A stretch of 64,000 nt of DNA from contig NZ_JAERTZ010000025.1 in the NCBI RefSeq assembly GCF_016746085.1, positions 434,001 to 498,000 on the forward strand, written 5' to 3'. Below, one piece after another: positions 26,844 to 35,888 of the stretch (its first letter is position 1; the number at the start of each line of letters is the position of its first letter). Both the position numbers and the translations under genes were made by a program. The notes below the pieces were generated by a model. That model saw only the letters and a list, made by a program, of their open reading frames with translations, did not search any database and was not told the DNA's origin. Source of the DNA: Zobellella iuensis (GTDB lineage: Bacteria > Pseudomonadota > Gammaproteobacteria > Enterobacterales > Aeromonadaceae).

Positions 26844-26912
26844 ATGTGGCTCTCTTGTACAACCATACCTATACCATAGCGGTAGTTGTACAAGATGATC
26901 AAGATTGTACAA
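26836..26912 (-). promoter_or_regulatory. Cluster of TTGTACAA palindromes before the photolyase operon
   Basis: Three perfect copies of TTGTACAA at 26855-26862, 26886-26893 and 26905-26912, plus TTGTACAT at 26836-26843 overlapping the first start codon. The first two are centred 31 bp apart, the next two 19 bp apart. TTGATC and TATGGT on the minus strand, 18 bases apart, could be -35 and -10, with one palindrome in the spacer, as for MerR-type operators. Probable binding site of the MerR protein encoded in this operon. Confidence 0.6.
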
Positions 26913-26940
26913 GAAAAATTCCGACCAGGACCGGAAACGC

Positions 26941-26967
26941 AAAAACCCGGGCCGGGCCCGGGTTTTT
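26941..26967 (-). terminator. Intrinsic terminator after yeaC
   Basis: CCCGGGC-CGG-GCCCGGG (26946-26962) with five A's before and five T's after, 25 bases beyond the yeaC stop. It isolates the photolyase operon from yeaC. Confidence 0.92.
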
Positions 26968-26992
26968 GGAAAACAGCATTAAGGCGCCAGAC

Positions 26993-27271
26993 TCAGTTCA
27001 GCTTCTGGCGGGTGATCTCGGCCTCGTCGCGGAACTGGCGGCGCAGCTCGGATTTGCTCTTCATCACCATCTCTCCGCCCTTGCCGATGGTCATGTGCTC
27101 GGGGTTGTCGTTGTGCATCGCCTGCCAGGCCAGCACCGCCTGCATGGTGGTGTCCTTCTGCTCGGGGGTAAGCACCGAGCCATCGGGCCACTTGCCGAGC
27201 TCCACCGCCGTTTTCAGGCGTTCGTAGACCTCCTTCGGCATGGCGGCAATGGCTTGCTGAAAAGACGACAT
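26993..27271 (-). CDS. yeaC: DUF1315 family protein (YeaC)
   Basis: 92 residues (E. coli YeaC 90). MPKEVYERLKTAVELGKWPDG (split: YERLKTAVELGKWPDG, ~14-29), LTPEQKDTTMQAVLAWQ (~33-49) and MTIGKGGEMVMKSKSEL (~58-74) are conserved. It is a cytoplasmic protein of unknown function, in E. coli near gapA and yeaD as here. GGAG lies seven bases before ATG 27271; the frame upstream of that is not coding. It follows the long GAPDH on the same strand only in the sense of proximity: the GAPDH gene ends at 27372, 100 bases upstream. Confidence 0.93.
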   Translation of the reverse strand: MSSFQQAIAAMPKEVYERLKTAVELGKWPDGSVLTPEQKDTTMQAVLAWQAMHNDNPEHMTIGKGGEMVMKSKSELRRQFRDEAEITRQKLN

Positions 27272-27371
27272 GGCATTTCTCCTCTGTTTGGCGGCCTTCA
27301 CTCTACCACCCCGAATACAACAGGGGCAGCCGATGGCCACCCCTGGTTTATCGATAGCACATACCGGCGGC

Positions 27372-28802
27372 TTAAGCCGGCAGATCCATCAGTTCGATAC
27401 CGGCCATCTTCTGCATCACCCGTACCACCTGGCAGCTGTAGCCGAACTCGTTGTCGTACCAGACGTAGAGCACGGCCCGATCGTCTTCCACTATGGTCGC
27501 CAGGGAATCGACGATGCCGGCGAAGCGGGAACCCACCATGTCGCTGGACACCAGCTCGCTGCTGGTGCTGAAGTCGATCTGGTTGTGCAGCGGCGAGTCC
27601 AAAGACACCTTGCGCAGGTAATCGTTCAGCTCCTCGGCCGAGGTCGCCTTCTCCAGGTTCAGGTTCAGCACCGCCATGGACACGTTGGGGGTCGGCACCC
27701 GGATGGCGTTGCCGGTCAGCTTGCCTTTCAGCTCGGGCAGCGCCTTGGCCACCGCCTTGGCGGCACCGGTGCTGGTCAGCACCATGTTCAGCGCCGCGCT
27801 GCGGCCACGACGATCCCCCTTGTGGTAGTTGTCGATCAGGTTCTGGTCGTTGGTGTAGGAGTGCACGGTTTCCACGTGGCCGTTCTTCACGCCGTAGGCG
27901 TCGTTCACCGCCTTCAGTACCGGGGTGATGGCGTTGGTGGTACAGGAGGCGGCGGACATGATGCGGTCTTCCGGCAAAATCATGCCGTCGTTGACCCCGA
28001 ACACTATGTTCTTGATCTCGCCCTTGCCCGGCGCGGTCAGCAGCACCTTGGCGGCCCCCTTGGCCTTGAGGTGCAGGCCCAGACCAGCTTCGTCGCGCCA
28101 CTTGCCGGTGTTGTCGACCACCAGGGCATCGTGGATGCCGTACTGGGTGTAGTCGATCTCTTCCGGGCTGTTGGCGTAGATCACCTGGATGTAGGTGCCA
28201 TTGGCGATAATGGCATTGTTCTCTTCATCGACTTCGATGGAGCCATTGAAAGGGCCATGCACGGAGTCACGACGCAGCAGGCTGGCCCGCTTCTCCAGAT
28301 CGTCGCCGGAGCCGCGCACCACGATGCCGCGCAAACGCAAACCGTTATTGCTGCCGGCCCGCTCGATCAGCAACCGCGCCAGCAGGCGACCGATACGGCC
28401 GAAGCCGTACAGCACCACGTCGGTGGGCTTGGCGTTGTGCTCGGTTTCAATGGCCGGCGCCAGCTCGCGCCGCAGGAAATCGGCCAGGCCGGATTCATCC
28501 TGGTGTTCTTTCCAGTAACGCACCGCCAGCTTGCCCAGATCGATGCTGGCCGGGGCCAGCTCCAGCTCGCTCAGCGCCTTCAGCACCGGATAGCTCTGGC
28601 TGACGGGCAGCACCTGGCCTTCGTGGCGACGCACCACACGGTGAGCCTTGAGAATGTCAATGGTAGAGGCGTTCAGCAGGGGGCGGGCATAGACGCAGGT
28701 CTCAACCCCCTGGTTGCGGTACAGTTTGCCGATCAGGGGCTGCATGGACTCTGCCAGTTCCTGGCTCTGCTGCCAGGCGGACAGGTAACTCTCGTGGGTC
28801 AT
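27372..28802 (-). CDS. Long-form glyceraldehyde-3-phosphate dehydrogenase (GAPDH paralogue)
   Basis: 476 residues, ~140 longer than GapA because of an N-terminal helical extension (~1-125). The GAPDH core starts VVLYGFGRIGRLLARLL (~128-144). The catalytic Cys is in SAASCTTNAITPVL (~282-295) and the partner His in [36 protein letters not shown] and YVWYDNEFGYSCQVVRV are conserved. It probably oxidises glyceraldehyde-3-phosphate with NAD(P); coenzyme and direction are not clear from sequence. It is one of two GAPDH genes here, diverging from the DUF2989 lipoprotein and gapA. AAGGA precedes the ATG. Confidence 0.92.
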   Translation of the reverse strand: MTHESYLSAWQQSQELAESMQPLIGKLYRNQGVETCVYARPLLNASTIDILKAHRVVRRHEGQVLPVSQSYPVLKALSELELAPASIDLGKLAVRYWKEHQDESGLADFLRRELAPAIETEHNAKPTDVVLYGFGRIGRLLARLLIERAGSNNGLRLRGIVVRGSGDDLEKRASLLRRDSVHGPFNGSIEVDEENNAIIANGTYIQVIYANSPEEIDYTQYGIHDALVVDNTGKWRDEAGLGLHLKAKGAAKVLLTAPGKGEIKNIVFGVNDGMILPEDRIMSAASCTTNAITPVLKAVNDAYGVKNGHVETVHSYTNDQNLIDNYHKGDRRGRSAALNMVLTSTGAAKAVAKALPELKGKLTGNAIRVPTPNVSMAVLNLNLEKATSAEELNDYLRKVSLDSPLHNQIDFSTSSELVSSDMVGSRFAGIVDSLATIVEDDRAVLYVWYDNEFGYSCQVVRVMQKMAGIELMDLPA

Positions 28803-28946
28803 CGACCAGATCCTTTTATTTCACGTAACCGTCATTAGTATCGAGGGTGGGCAAAAAAACATGCCGCACCTACTTTATTTAGCACGCCCATTTTAGTGGA
28901 TAGGGGGTATGATTACCAGACCAAGGACAGGCCAGAAGAGCTTCGT

Positions 28947-29741
28947 ATGAGGACAAAACTATCGCTAATCCTGCTTGCCAGCAGTATTTTCTTGACAGGC
29001 TGTGAGCGGGATCGCATTAAGGCAATTTGTGACAGCAACCCTCAGTTATGTGCCAATCTGCATACCGACGGCTGGTGTCGCTTCGAGCGCAGCAACCTGA
29101 TCCGCGCCCGCTATCAACAGTACACCGAACCCAGTGACGCCAGTCATTATGTCCTGATGACCGCACTGGTGACCTACCGGACCTGCCTGGAACCCCTGAT
29201 GGACATAGAATACACCGACCGCCAGGAACGGAAAAACGACAAGGTAGAGGCCGTAGTGCTGGTCCGGGATGAACTGGCACAACTGGAACAGCAGAGCCGT
29301 CATTCCGATTATCCCTACCTTCAACTCTGGCATTGGCAACGCCATGGGGATCGGCAGGCCCGCACCCGTTTCATGGCCCAGGCCGAGCGGCCGGAGATGC
29401 AGCAACCGGAACTGCAAAAAGCCTTGGCGGCATTGCTGGTAGTCCGGGACAAACCGGCCGCCGAGCAGGCGTTGCACCGGGCGCTCGGCCTGTACGGCAA
29501 AGGCCAGGATATCGACAGCGCTATTATCGCCGACCTGATCAATCTGTATGTCGGGGAGAGACGCTTTGAAGATGCCTGGGTCTGGACCCGGGTGATGAGC
29601 GGGTTCGCCTCCGGTAAAGGGCTCAATCCGGCGCGCATGGATGCCTATGCGCGCTTCAGTCCGGAGCAGCAGCAGCAAATGCAGCAACAAGCCGACAATA
29701 TTGTCCGCCGGTTGAAGAATGGAACTTATATCCGGCAATAA
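28947..29741 (+). CDS. DUF2989-type lipoprotein
   Basis: 264 residues. Signal peptide RTKLSLILLASSIFLTGC with lipobox LTGC, then charged ERDRIKAICDSNPQLC. The helical mature part (LHTDGWCRFERSNLIRARY; MTALVTYRTCLEPLMDIEY; KNDKVEAVVLVRDELAQLE; LINLYVGERRFEDAWVWTRVM) fits the DUF2989 family, seen next to gapA in Shewanella and Vibrio relatives. Possibly TPR-like; function unknown. ATG 28947 yields the signal peptide; the ATG-like start at 28896 would place 17 polar residues before it. It lies between the divergent GAPDH and gapA. Confidence 0.75.
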   Translation: MRTKLSLILLASSIFLTGCERDRIKAICDSNPQLCANLHTDGWCRFERSNLIRARYQQYTEPSDASHYVLMTALVTYRTCLEPLMDIEYTDRQERKNDKVEAVVLVRDELAQLEQQSRHSDYPYLQLWHWQRHGDRQARTRFMAQAERPEMQQPELQKALAALLVVRDKPAAEQALHRALGLYGKGQDIDSAIIADLINLYVGERRFEDAWVWTRVMSGFASGKGLNPARMDAYARFSPEQQQQMQQQADNIVRRLKNGTYIRQ

Positions 29742-29912
29742 AAGCGCAGATCCTCTTCTATACTGACTTCAGGGCCAAACACAGCCGATTACGGTGTTTG
29801 GCCGGATACGGCCCCCGGTCGGGAACCGTTCGATCCGGACGCTTCACCCATCCAAAAACGAAATAAAATTTCAATAAATCATGATCCAGCACAAAACCGC
29901 CGTGGTTTTGGG

Positions 29913-29940
29913 TTGACGGCACGGCTTTTTTTTGTAATTT
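29913..29940 (+). promoter_or_regulatory. Candidate gapA promoter
   Basis: TTGACG (29913-29918), a 16-base spacer with eight T's and TAATTT (29935-29940), ~60 bases before the gapA ATG. The rest of 29742-29912 shows no gene. Confidence 0.45.
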
Positions 29941-29984
29941 TACAACCAATAGATTTTTTCATAACGTAATTTTTCACAACTTAA

Positions 29985-30998
<1,014 letters not shown>

Positions 30999-31026
30999 CA
31001 TTCGGGGATATAACCCGTTAAGATAG

Positions 31027-31049
31027 AAGCGGCCTTTCGGCCGCTTTTT
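31027..31049 (+). terminator. Intrinsic terminator of gapA
   Basis: AAGCGGCC-TTTC-GGCCGCTT then TTT; 29 bases after the gapA stop. The yeaD ATG follows 25 bases later. Confidence 0.93.
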
Positions 31050-31073
31050 CGTTTTTACTGACGAGTACCGCCC

Positions 31074-31931
31074 ATGACCCTGTCCTTGACTCCCCAGCGA
31101 TCCCTCTCGCCTTGCTGCCGGTTGATGAAAAATGCCGCCGGTCTCGAGTTTATCCGTATCGAACACCCCAGGGCCCGGGCCCTGCTCAGCCTGCTGGGCG
31201 GCCAGCTGTTGCAGTACCGGCCGGCCGGCCGGCCCGAGCTGCTCTGGCTGAGCGGGCAGGCCGTGCTCGATGGCAGCAAACCCATCCGCGGCGGCATTCC
31301 CCTGTGCTGGCCCTGGTTCGGCAAGGCGTCGGACCAGGGGCCCCAGCACGGCACGGCCCGCCTGGGGCACTGGCAGCTGGAGCAGGTGGAAGAAGACGAG
31401 CACGGCGTCACCCTGGCGCTCCTGTTCCGGGATGGCGCTCTGCAACTGCGCCAGCGACTGCGGTTGGGCTCGACGCTGACCGTCGAGGCCACCACCACCA
31501 ACCTGGGTGTCGAGGCGGCCAGGGTCCAGCTGGCCCTGCACAGTTATTTCGCCGTGCCCCGGGTAGCGGACTGCCGCATCGAGGGGCTGGGCCCGGACTA
31601 CCGGGACAGCCTGAAAGACTGCCACGTCAGCGGTGACGACCGCTGCCGCTTCACGCCCCCCTTCGATCGCATCTATACCGCCCCCCGGAGCGACACCCTG
31701 CTGCATGCCGGCGACAGGGTGATCCGGCTGGAGCATAAGGCACACGACAGCCTGGTGCTGTGGAACCCGGGCCCGGCGCTGCCGGCCGACATGACGGACG
31801 CCGCGGGCTTCGTCTGCGTGGAAAGCGCCCGTCTGCGGGGCCCTCTGCTATTGCCGGGCCAGAGCACCAGCCTGGCGCTGCATTGCCGCTTCGAGCCCTT
31901 GGAGTCCGAGCTTGTATCTGCTGCTGGTTGA
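31074..31931 (+). CDS. yeaD: D-hexose-6-phosphate mutarotase (YeaD, aldose-1-epimerase family)
   Basis: 285 residues. LLSLLGGQLLQYRPAGRPELLWLS (split: GGQLLQYRP, ELLWLS) and KPIRGGIPLCWPWFG (~67-81) are the family signature; HGTARLGHWQL (~86-96) has a catalytic His, and ALHSYFAVPRV (~152-162) another; VESARLRGPLLLPGQS near the end contributes the Glu. It interconverts alpha and beta anomers of glucose-6-phosphate. It lies right after gapA, as in enterics, but the gapA terminator intervenes. The two-component regulator TTG start lies inside its 3' end. Confidence 0.93.
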   Translation: MTLSLTPQRSLSPCCRLMKNAAGLEFIRIEHPRARALLSLLGGQLLQYRPAGRPELLWLSGQAVLDGSKPIRGGIPLCWPWFGKASDQGPQHGTARLGHWQLEQVEEDEHGVTLALLFRDGALQLRQRLRLGSTLTVEATTTNLGVEAARVQLALHSYFAVPRVADCRIEGLGPDYRDSLKDCHVSGDDRCRFTPPFDRIYTAPRSDTLLHAGDRVIRLEHKAHDSLVLWNPGPALPADMTDAAGFVCVESARLRGPLLLPGQSTSLALHCRFEPLESELVSAAG

Positions 31932-32568
31932 GGACGATCTGGCCCTGGGCCGTGCCCTGCTGAAATTGTTGCAGGGCCACTACCGGGTCGACTGGGTACG
32001 TACCCTGAGGGACGCCAGGACGCATTTTGCCGCCGCCGAGGTCGATCTGGTGCTGCTCGATCTGGGCCTGCCCGACGGCGACGGCCTGAGCTGGCTGCAG
32101 CAGTTGCGCAATACGGAGCAGCCGGTGCCGGTGCTGATCCTCTCCGCCCGGGACCAGCTGGACGACCGCATCCAGGGCCTGGATACCGGCGCCGACGACT
32201 ACCTGGTCAAGCCTTTCGAGCCCGATGAGCTGCTGGCGCGGATCCGGGTGCTGCTGCGCCGCCGGGCCGGCCGGGCCGGTGCCGTCATCCGGGTGGGCGA
32301 ACTCTGCTTTTATCCCGACCGCCGGCAGTTCCTGCTGGCGGATCAGCCCCTGGAGCTGCCGCCCAAGGAGCAACAGCTGCTCACCGTGCTGATCATGGCC
32401 GCCGGCAAGGTGGTCAGCCGGGAGCGGCTGACCCAGCAGCTCTACGGCCTCGGCAACGGTGCCGACTCCAACACCCTGGAAGTCCATATCCATGCCCTGC
32501 GCCGGCAACTGGGCAAGGAGCGGATCCAGACCCTGCGCGGCCAAGGCTATCGGCTGGTGGCGCCATGA
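31912..32568 (+). CDS. OmpR-family response regulator, QseB/BasR-like
   Basis: 218 residues. Receiver domain: LLLVEDDLALGRALL with acidic pair D8/D9, phospho-acceptor D50 in LVLLDLGLPDGDG, and Lys in DDYLVKPFEPDELLARI. The C-terminal winged helix (~125-218) has LELPPKEQQLLTVLIMAAGKVVSRE (split), NTLEVHIHALRRQLG and IQTLRGQGYRLV. The start is TTG 31912: GGAG lies seven bases before it and no ATG gives a complete receiver. It overlaps yeaD by 20 bases and the kinase ATG by four. With a YgiW-like gene after the kinase, the module resembles E. coli qseBC-ygiW. Confidence 0.92.
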   Translation: MYLLLVEDDLALGRALLKLLQGHYRVDWVRTLRDARTHFAAAEVDLVLLDLGLPDGDGLSWLQQLRNTEQPVPVLILSARDQLDDRIQGLDTGADDYLVKPFEPDELLARIRVLLRRRAGRAGAVIRVGELCFYPDRRQFLLADQPLELPPKEQQLLTVLIMAAGKVVSRERLTQQLYGLGNGADSNTLEVHIHALRRQLGKERIQTLRGQGYRLVAP

Positions 32569-33869
32569 AGGTTCGTCTGAGCCGGCTGGCCTGGCTGCTG
32601 GCCCTGTCCACCCTGCTCGCCGGCCTGCTCGGCATCGTCAGCACCTACCGGGTGGCCGAGGCCGAGTTTCGCGAGCTGATCGAGGAGGATCTGCAGCAAC
32701 AGAGCCGAGTACTGGCCCACCTGCTGGCTGCCACCGACGGCAGCCTTTCTCCTGCCCGCCTGGAGCAACTGCTGCGCGACGGCTTCCGGGAAGACGACGA
32801 AGACAGCCTGCTGGTCAATGTGATCGATCTCGAGCAACGCCGGTTGGTCAGCAACCTGGGCCAGCCGCCCTGGCCGCAGCGACTCGACAGCACCGAGATC
32901 CGGCTCGAATTCGACGGTCATGCCTGGTTCGGCCACCAGCACCGGCACGGCCGACTGCTGGTGCAGCTGCTGCGCCGGGACGATCTGTACCGGGAGCTGC
33001 AGGAAGACATCCTCGAGGACATCATCACCCCGGCCCTGCTCGGCAACGGCATCAACCTGCTGCTGCTGGCCTTCTTGATCAGCCTGGTGCTCTGGCCCCT
33101 CGCCCGGCTGGTGAAGCAGCTGGAACAGCGCTCGGCCGACAGCCTGGCGCCGCTTCGGGTGCAGACTCCCCTGCGCGAGATAGCCCTGCTCGGCGACAGC
33201 CTCAACCAGTTGATCAAGGACGTGGACGAGGTGCTCGGCCGGGAGCGGCGCTTCGCCAGCGATCTGGCCCATGAACTCAGGACACCGCTGGCCACCCTCA
33301 AGCTGGAGCTCGCCGGCCCCGAGCCGGAGCTGCCGGTCGTGCGGGCGGAAATCGATCGCATCGCCCGGGTGGTGGAGCAGTTGCTGATCCTGGCCCGGCT
33401 GGATCAGGGCCGCTGGCAACATCGTTTTGTCCCCCTGCAACTCGACCGGCTGTGCCGGGAGGCGATGACCCGCTGCCGTCACCGCGCCGAGGCCGGCGGC
33501 ATCGAGCTGAACGCCAACCTGACGCCGGCCCACTGCCGGGGCGAGGCCACCCTGCTCGGTATCCTGCTCGACAACCTGCTCGGCAATTGTCTGCGGCACT
33601 GCCCGGCCGGCACCGGGGTCAGCCTGTCCCTGCAGGCCGCCGTCGGCGGCTGGGTGCTGGACGTCGAGGATGATGGTCCCGGTATCCCCCCGGCGCTGCG
33701 CCAGCACATGGAAGCCGGCCACACCCGCCTCGACAGCAAGAGCGAAGGGCTGGGGCTGGGGCTGGCCATCTGCCAGCAGATAGCCCAGGCGCACGGCGCA
33801 CGGCTGCGCTTTCTGGCCCGCCGCGACGGACAAAGGGGGCTGCGGGTCCGGCTGGAGCTGCCGACTTAA
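32565..33869 (+). CDS. Sensor histidine kinase, QseC/BasS-like
   Basis: 434 residues. TM1 LSRLAWLLALSTLLAGLLGI (~5-24), a ~130-residue periplasmic domain with acidic patches (REDDEDSLL, ~75-83), TM2 ALLGNGINLLLLAFLISLVLW (~157-177; listed in parts). HisKA with H236 in ASDLAHELRTPLATLKLEL; HATPase_c with DNLLGNCLRHCP, DVEDDGPGIPP and SEGLGLGLAICQQIA. It autophosphorylates and passes phosphate to the adjacent regulator. The stimulus is unknown; the acidic sensor loop would suit metal or cationic-peptide sensing, an inference only. Confidence 0.93.
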   Translation: MKVRLSRLAWLLALSTLLAGLLGIVSTYRVAEAEFRELIEEDLQQQSRVLAHLLAATDGSLSPARLEQLLRDGFREDDEDSLLVNVIDLEQRRLVSNLGQPPWPQRLDSTEIRLEFDGHAWFGHQHRHGRLLVQLLRRDDLYRELQEDILEDIITPALLGNGINLLLLAFLISLVLWPLARLVKQLEQRSADSLAPLRVQTPLREIALLGDSLNQLIKDVDEVLGRERRFASDLAHELRTPLATLKLELAGPEPELPVVRAEIDRIARVVEQLLILARLDQGRWQHRFVPLQLDRLCREAMTRCRHRAEAGGIELNANLTPAHCRGEATLLGILLDNLLGNCLRHCPAGTGVSLSLQAAVGGWVLDVEDDGPGIPPALRQHMEAGHTRLDSKSEGLGLGLAICQQIAQAHGARLRFLARRDGQRGLRVRLELPT

Positions 33870-33925
33870 GGTTGGGTTAAGCTTTAGCGGCTAAGATAAC
33901 GGCTATTCACCGACACCGGAGTACC

Positions 33926-34288
33926 ATGATGAACAAGACCCTTATCGCCACCCTTATCGGCCTCAGCACCGTTACCGGCTCCGCCTTCGCCGCCACCGAG
34001 CAAGGCGGCTTCCAGGGGCCGGACCGCACCGAGGCCGTCAGTGTCGCCCAGGCCCTGGAGCTGTCGGATGACGCCCAGGTCCGCCTGAGCGGCTTTATCA
34101 CCGAATCCCTGGGGGACGAGAAGTACCGCTTCCAGGACGACAGCGGCAACCTGGTGGTTGAAATCGACGACGACGAATGGCGCGGACTGGAAGTCACCCC
34201 CGAGACCCGGGTCACCCTCTGGGGCGAAGTCGACAAGGATTGGAACCAGGTGGAGCTGGACGTGGAACGCATCGAACTGGCCCGGTAA
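33926..34288 (+). CDS. ygiW: YgiW/YdeI-family periplasmic BOF (OB-fold) stress protein
   Basis: 120 residues. Signal peptide MMNKTLIATLIGLSTVTGSAFA, cut before ATEQGGFQGP, a typical YgiW start. The OB-fold follows: VRLSGFITESLGDEKYRFQDDSGNLVVEIDD (parts), WRGLEVTPETRVTLWGEVDKDW (parts) and VELDVERIEL. YgiW-like proteins help tolerance to peroxide, cadmium and cationic peptides. GGAG is four bases before ATG 33926 and seven before ATG 33929, so the second Met may be the real start. It directly follows the kinase; a short GGTTAAG/GCTAAG repeat (33870-33895) precedes it and could be a regulator site. Confidence 0.88.
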   Translation: MMNKTLIATLIGLSTVTGSAFAATEQGGFQGPDRTEAVSVAQALELSDDAQVRLSGFITESLGDEKYRFQDDSGNLVVEIDDDEWRGLEVTPETRVTLWGEVDKDWNQVELDVERIELAR

Positions 34289-34330
34289 GCGCCTCGAATT
34301 TCTCGCCGGGGAGGAGTAAAATGCCCGCCC

Positions 34331-34353
34331 CGGCCGCCATCTGGTGGCGGCCG
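34331..34353 (+). terminator. Hairpin between ygiW and trhP
   Basis: CGGCCGCCA-TCTGG-TGGCGGCCG, a perfect 9-bp stem in the trhP leader, ~45 bases past ygiW. It has no T-run, so a true terminator is doubtful. Confidence 0.4.
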
Positions 34354-34380
34354 CTGACCTGAGATCAGACGAGAACTTCC

Positions 34381-35754
34381 ATGTTTACACCCGAACTGCT
34401 GTCCCCCGCCGGCACCCTCAAGAACATGCGCTACGCCTTCGCCTATGGCGCCGATGCGGTCTACGCCGGCCAGCCCCGCTACTCGCTGCGGGTACGCAAC
34501 AACGAATTCAACCACGAAAACCTCAAAATCGGCATCGACGAGGCCCATGCCCTGGGCAAGAAGTTCTACGTGGTGGTCAACATCCAGCCCCACAACGCCA
34601 AGCTCAAGACCTTCCTGCGCGACATGAAGCCGGTGGTGGAGATGGGCCCCGACGCCCTTATCATGTCCGATCCGGGCCTGATCATGCTGGTGCGCCAGCA
34701 CTTCCCGCACATGCCCATCCACCTGTCGGTGCAGGCCAACGCGGTCAACTGGGCCTCGGTGAAATTCTGGCAGGACTACGGCATCGAACGGGTGATCCTC
34801 TCTCGCGAGCTGTCGCTGGAGGAAATAGAAGAAATCCGTTCCCAGTGTCCGGAGATCGAGCTGGAGGTGTTCGTGCACGGCGCCCTGTGCATGGCCTATT
34901 CCGGCCGTTGCCTGCTGTCGGGCTACATCAACAAGCGCGATCCCAACCAGGGCACCTGCACCAACGCCTGCCGCTGGGAATACAAGGTGCATGAGGCGAA
35001 GGAAGACGACGCCGGCCAGATAGTGCACAGGCAGGAGCCGATCCTGGTGCAGCCGGTGGCGCCGACCCTGGGTGCAGGCCAGCCCAGCGACCAGCTGGTG
35101 CTGCTGGAGGAAGGCAACCGCCCGGGTGAGTACATGGCCGCCTTCGAGGACGAGCACGGCACCTACATCATGAACTCCAAGGATCTGCGCGCGGTGCAGT
35201 ATGTGGAGCGCCTGACCCAGATGGGCGTGCACTCGCTCAAGATCGAAGGCCGCACCAAATCCTTCTATTATGTGGCGCGTACCGCCCAGGTCTACCGCAA
35301 GGCCATCGACGACGCCGTGGCCGGCCGCCCCTTCGACGCCACCCTGATGAGCACCCTGGAAAACCTGGCCCACCGGGGCTATACCGAGGGCTTTCTCAAG
35401 CGCCATGCCCACAGCGACTACCAGAATTACGACACCGGCTACTCGGTGTCCAGCAGCCAGCAGTTCGTGGGCGAGATCACCGGCCGCAATGGCGACTGGG
35501 TGGAAGTGGCGGTGAAGAACAAGTTCCTGGTCGGCAACCGGCTGGAGCTGATGACCCCCAAGGGCAATCTCAGCTTTACCCTGGACGCCATGAAAAACCG
35601 CAAGGGTGAACGCGTGGAGGTGGCGCCCGGCAACGGCCATGTGGTCTACCTACCCCTGCCCGCCGAGCTGGACGTGGAATTCGGCATACTGCTGCGCCAT
35701 CTGGAGCAGGAGCAGAACACCCGCCAGCCCCACGGCCAGTCGGCCGAGGCCTGA
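34381..35754 (+). CDS. trhP: tRNA 5-hydroxyuridine modification protein TrhP (YegQ, peptidase U32 family)
   Basis: 457 residues (E. coli YegQ 453). FTPELLSPAGTLKNMRYAFAYGADAVYAG (parts) is the U32 opening. The cysteine cluster CMAYSGRCLLSGYINKRDPNQGTCTNACRW (parts: CMAYSGRC at ~177-184, CTNAC at ~198-202) is conserved and may bind Fe-S. KIEGRTKSFYYVARTAQVYR (~286-305) and HAHSDYQNYDTGY follow. In E. coli it makes ho5U at wobble position 34 of tRNAs using prephenate. No protease activity is established for this member. Monocistronic; a tandem heptamer repeat starts beside the stop. Confidence 0.95.
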   Translation: MFTPELLSPAGTLKNMRYAFAYGADAVYAGQPRYSLRVRNNEFNHENLKIGIDEAHALGKKFYVVVNIQPHNAKLKTFLRDMKPVVEMGPDALIMSDPGLIMLVRQHFPHMPIHLSVQANAVNWASVKFWQDYGIERVILSRELSLEEIEEIRSQCPEIELEVFVHGALCMAYSGRCLLSGYINKRDPNQGTCTNACRWEYKVHEAKEDDAGQIVHRQEPILVQPVAPTLGAGQPSDQLVLLEEGNRPGEYMAAFEDEHGTYIMNSKDLRAVQYVERLTQMGVHSLKIEGRTKSFYYVARTAQVYRKAIDDAVAGRPFDATLMSTLENLAHRGYTEGFLKRHAHSDYQNYDTGYSVSSSQQFVGEITGRNGDWVEVAVKNKFLVGNRLELMTPKGNLSFTLDAMKNRKGERVEVAPGNGHVVYLPLPAELDVEFGILLRHLEQEQNTRQPHGQSAEA

Positions 35755-35755
35755 C

Positions 35756-35799
35756 GCCGGAAGCCGGAAGCCGGAAGCCGGAAGCCGGAAGCCGGAAGC
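35756..35799. repeat. Heptanucleotide tandem repeat, (GGAAGCC)n, ~6.3 copies
   Basis: 44 bases of perfect 7-bp repeat (five full AAGCCGG units plus partial ends), starting one base after the trhP TGA. Confidence 0.95.
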
Positions 35800-35835
35800 A
35801 AGTATCAGAGGCGGAGAATAGCGCCCACAGGAAAT

Positions 35836-35864
35836 AAAAAAGCCGGGATGATTCCCGGCTTTTT
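35836..35864. terminator. Bidirectional intrinsic terminator between trhP and pnp
   Basis: AGCCGGGA-TGAT-TCCCGGCT (35841-35860) with A-run before and T-run after; serves convergent trhP and pnp. Confidence 0.93.
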
Positions 35865-35888
35865 CGTTAGTGCTGTCAGGCGATTCGC

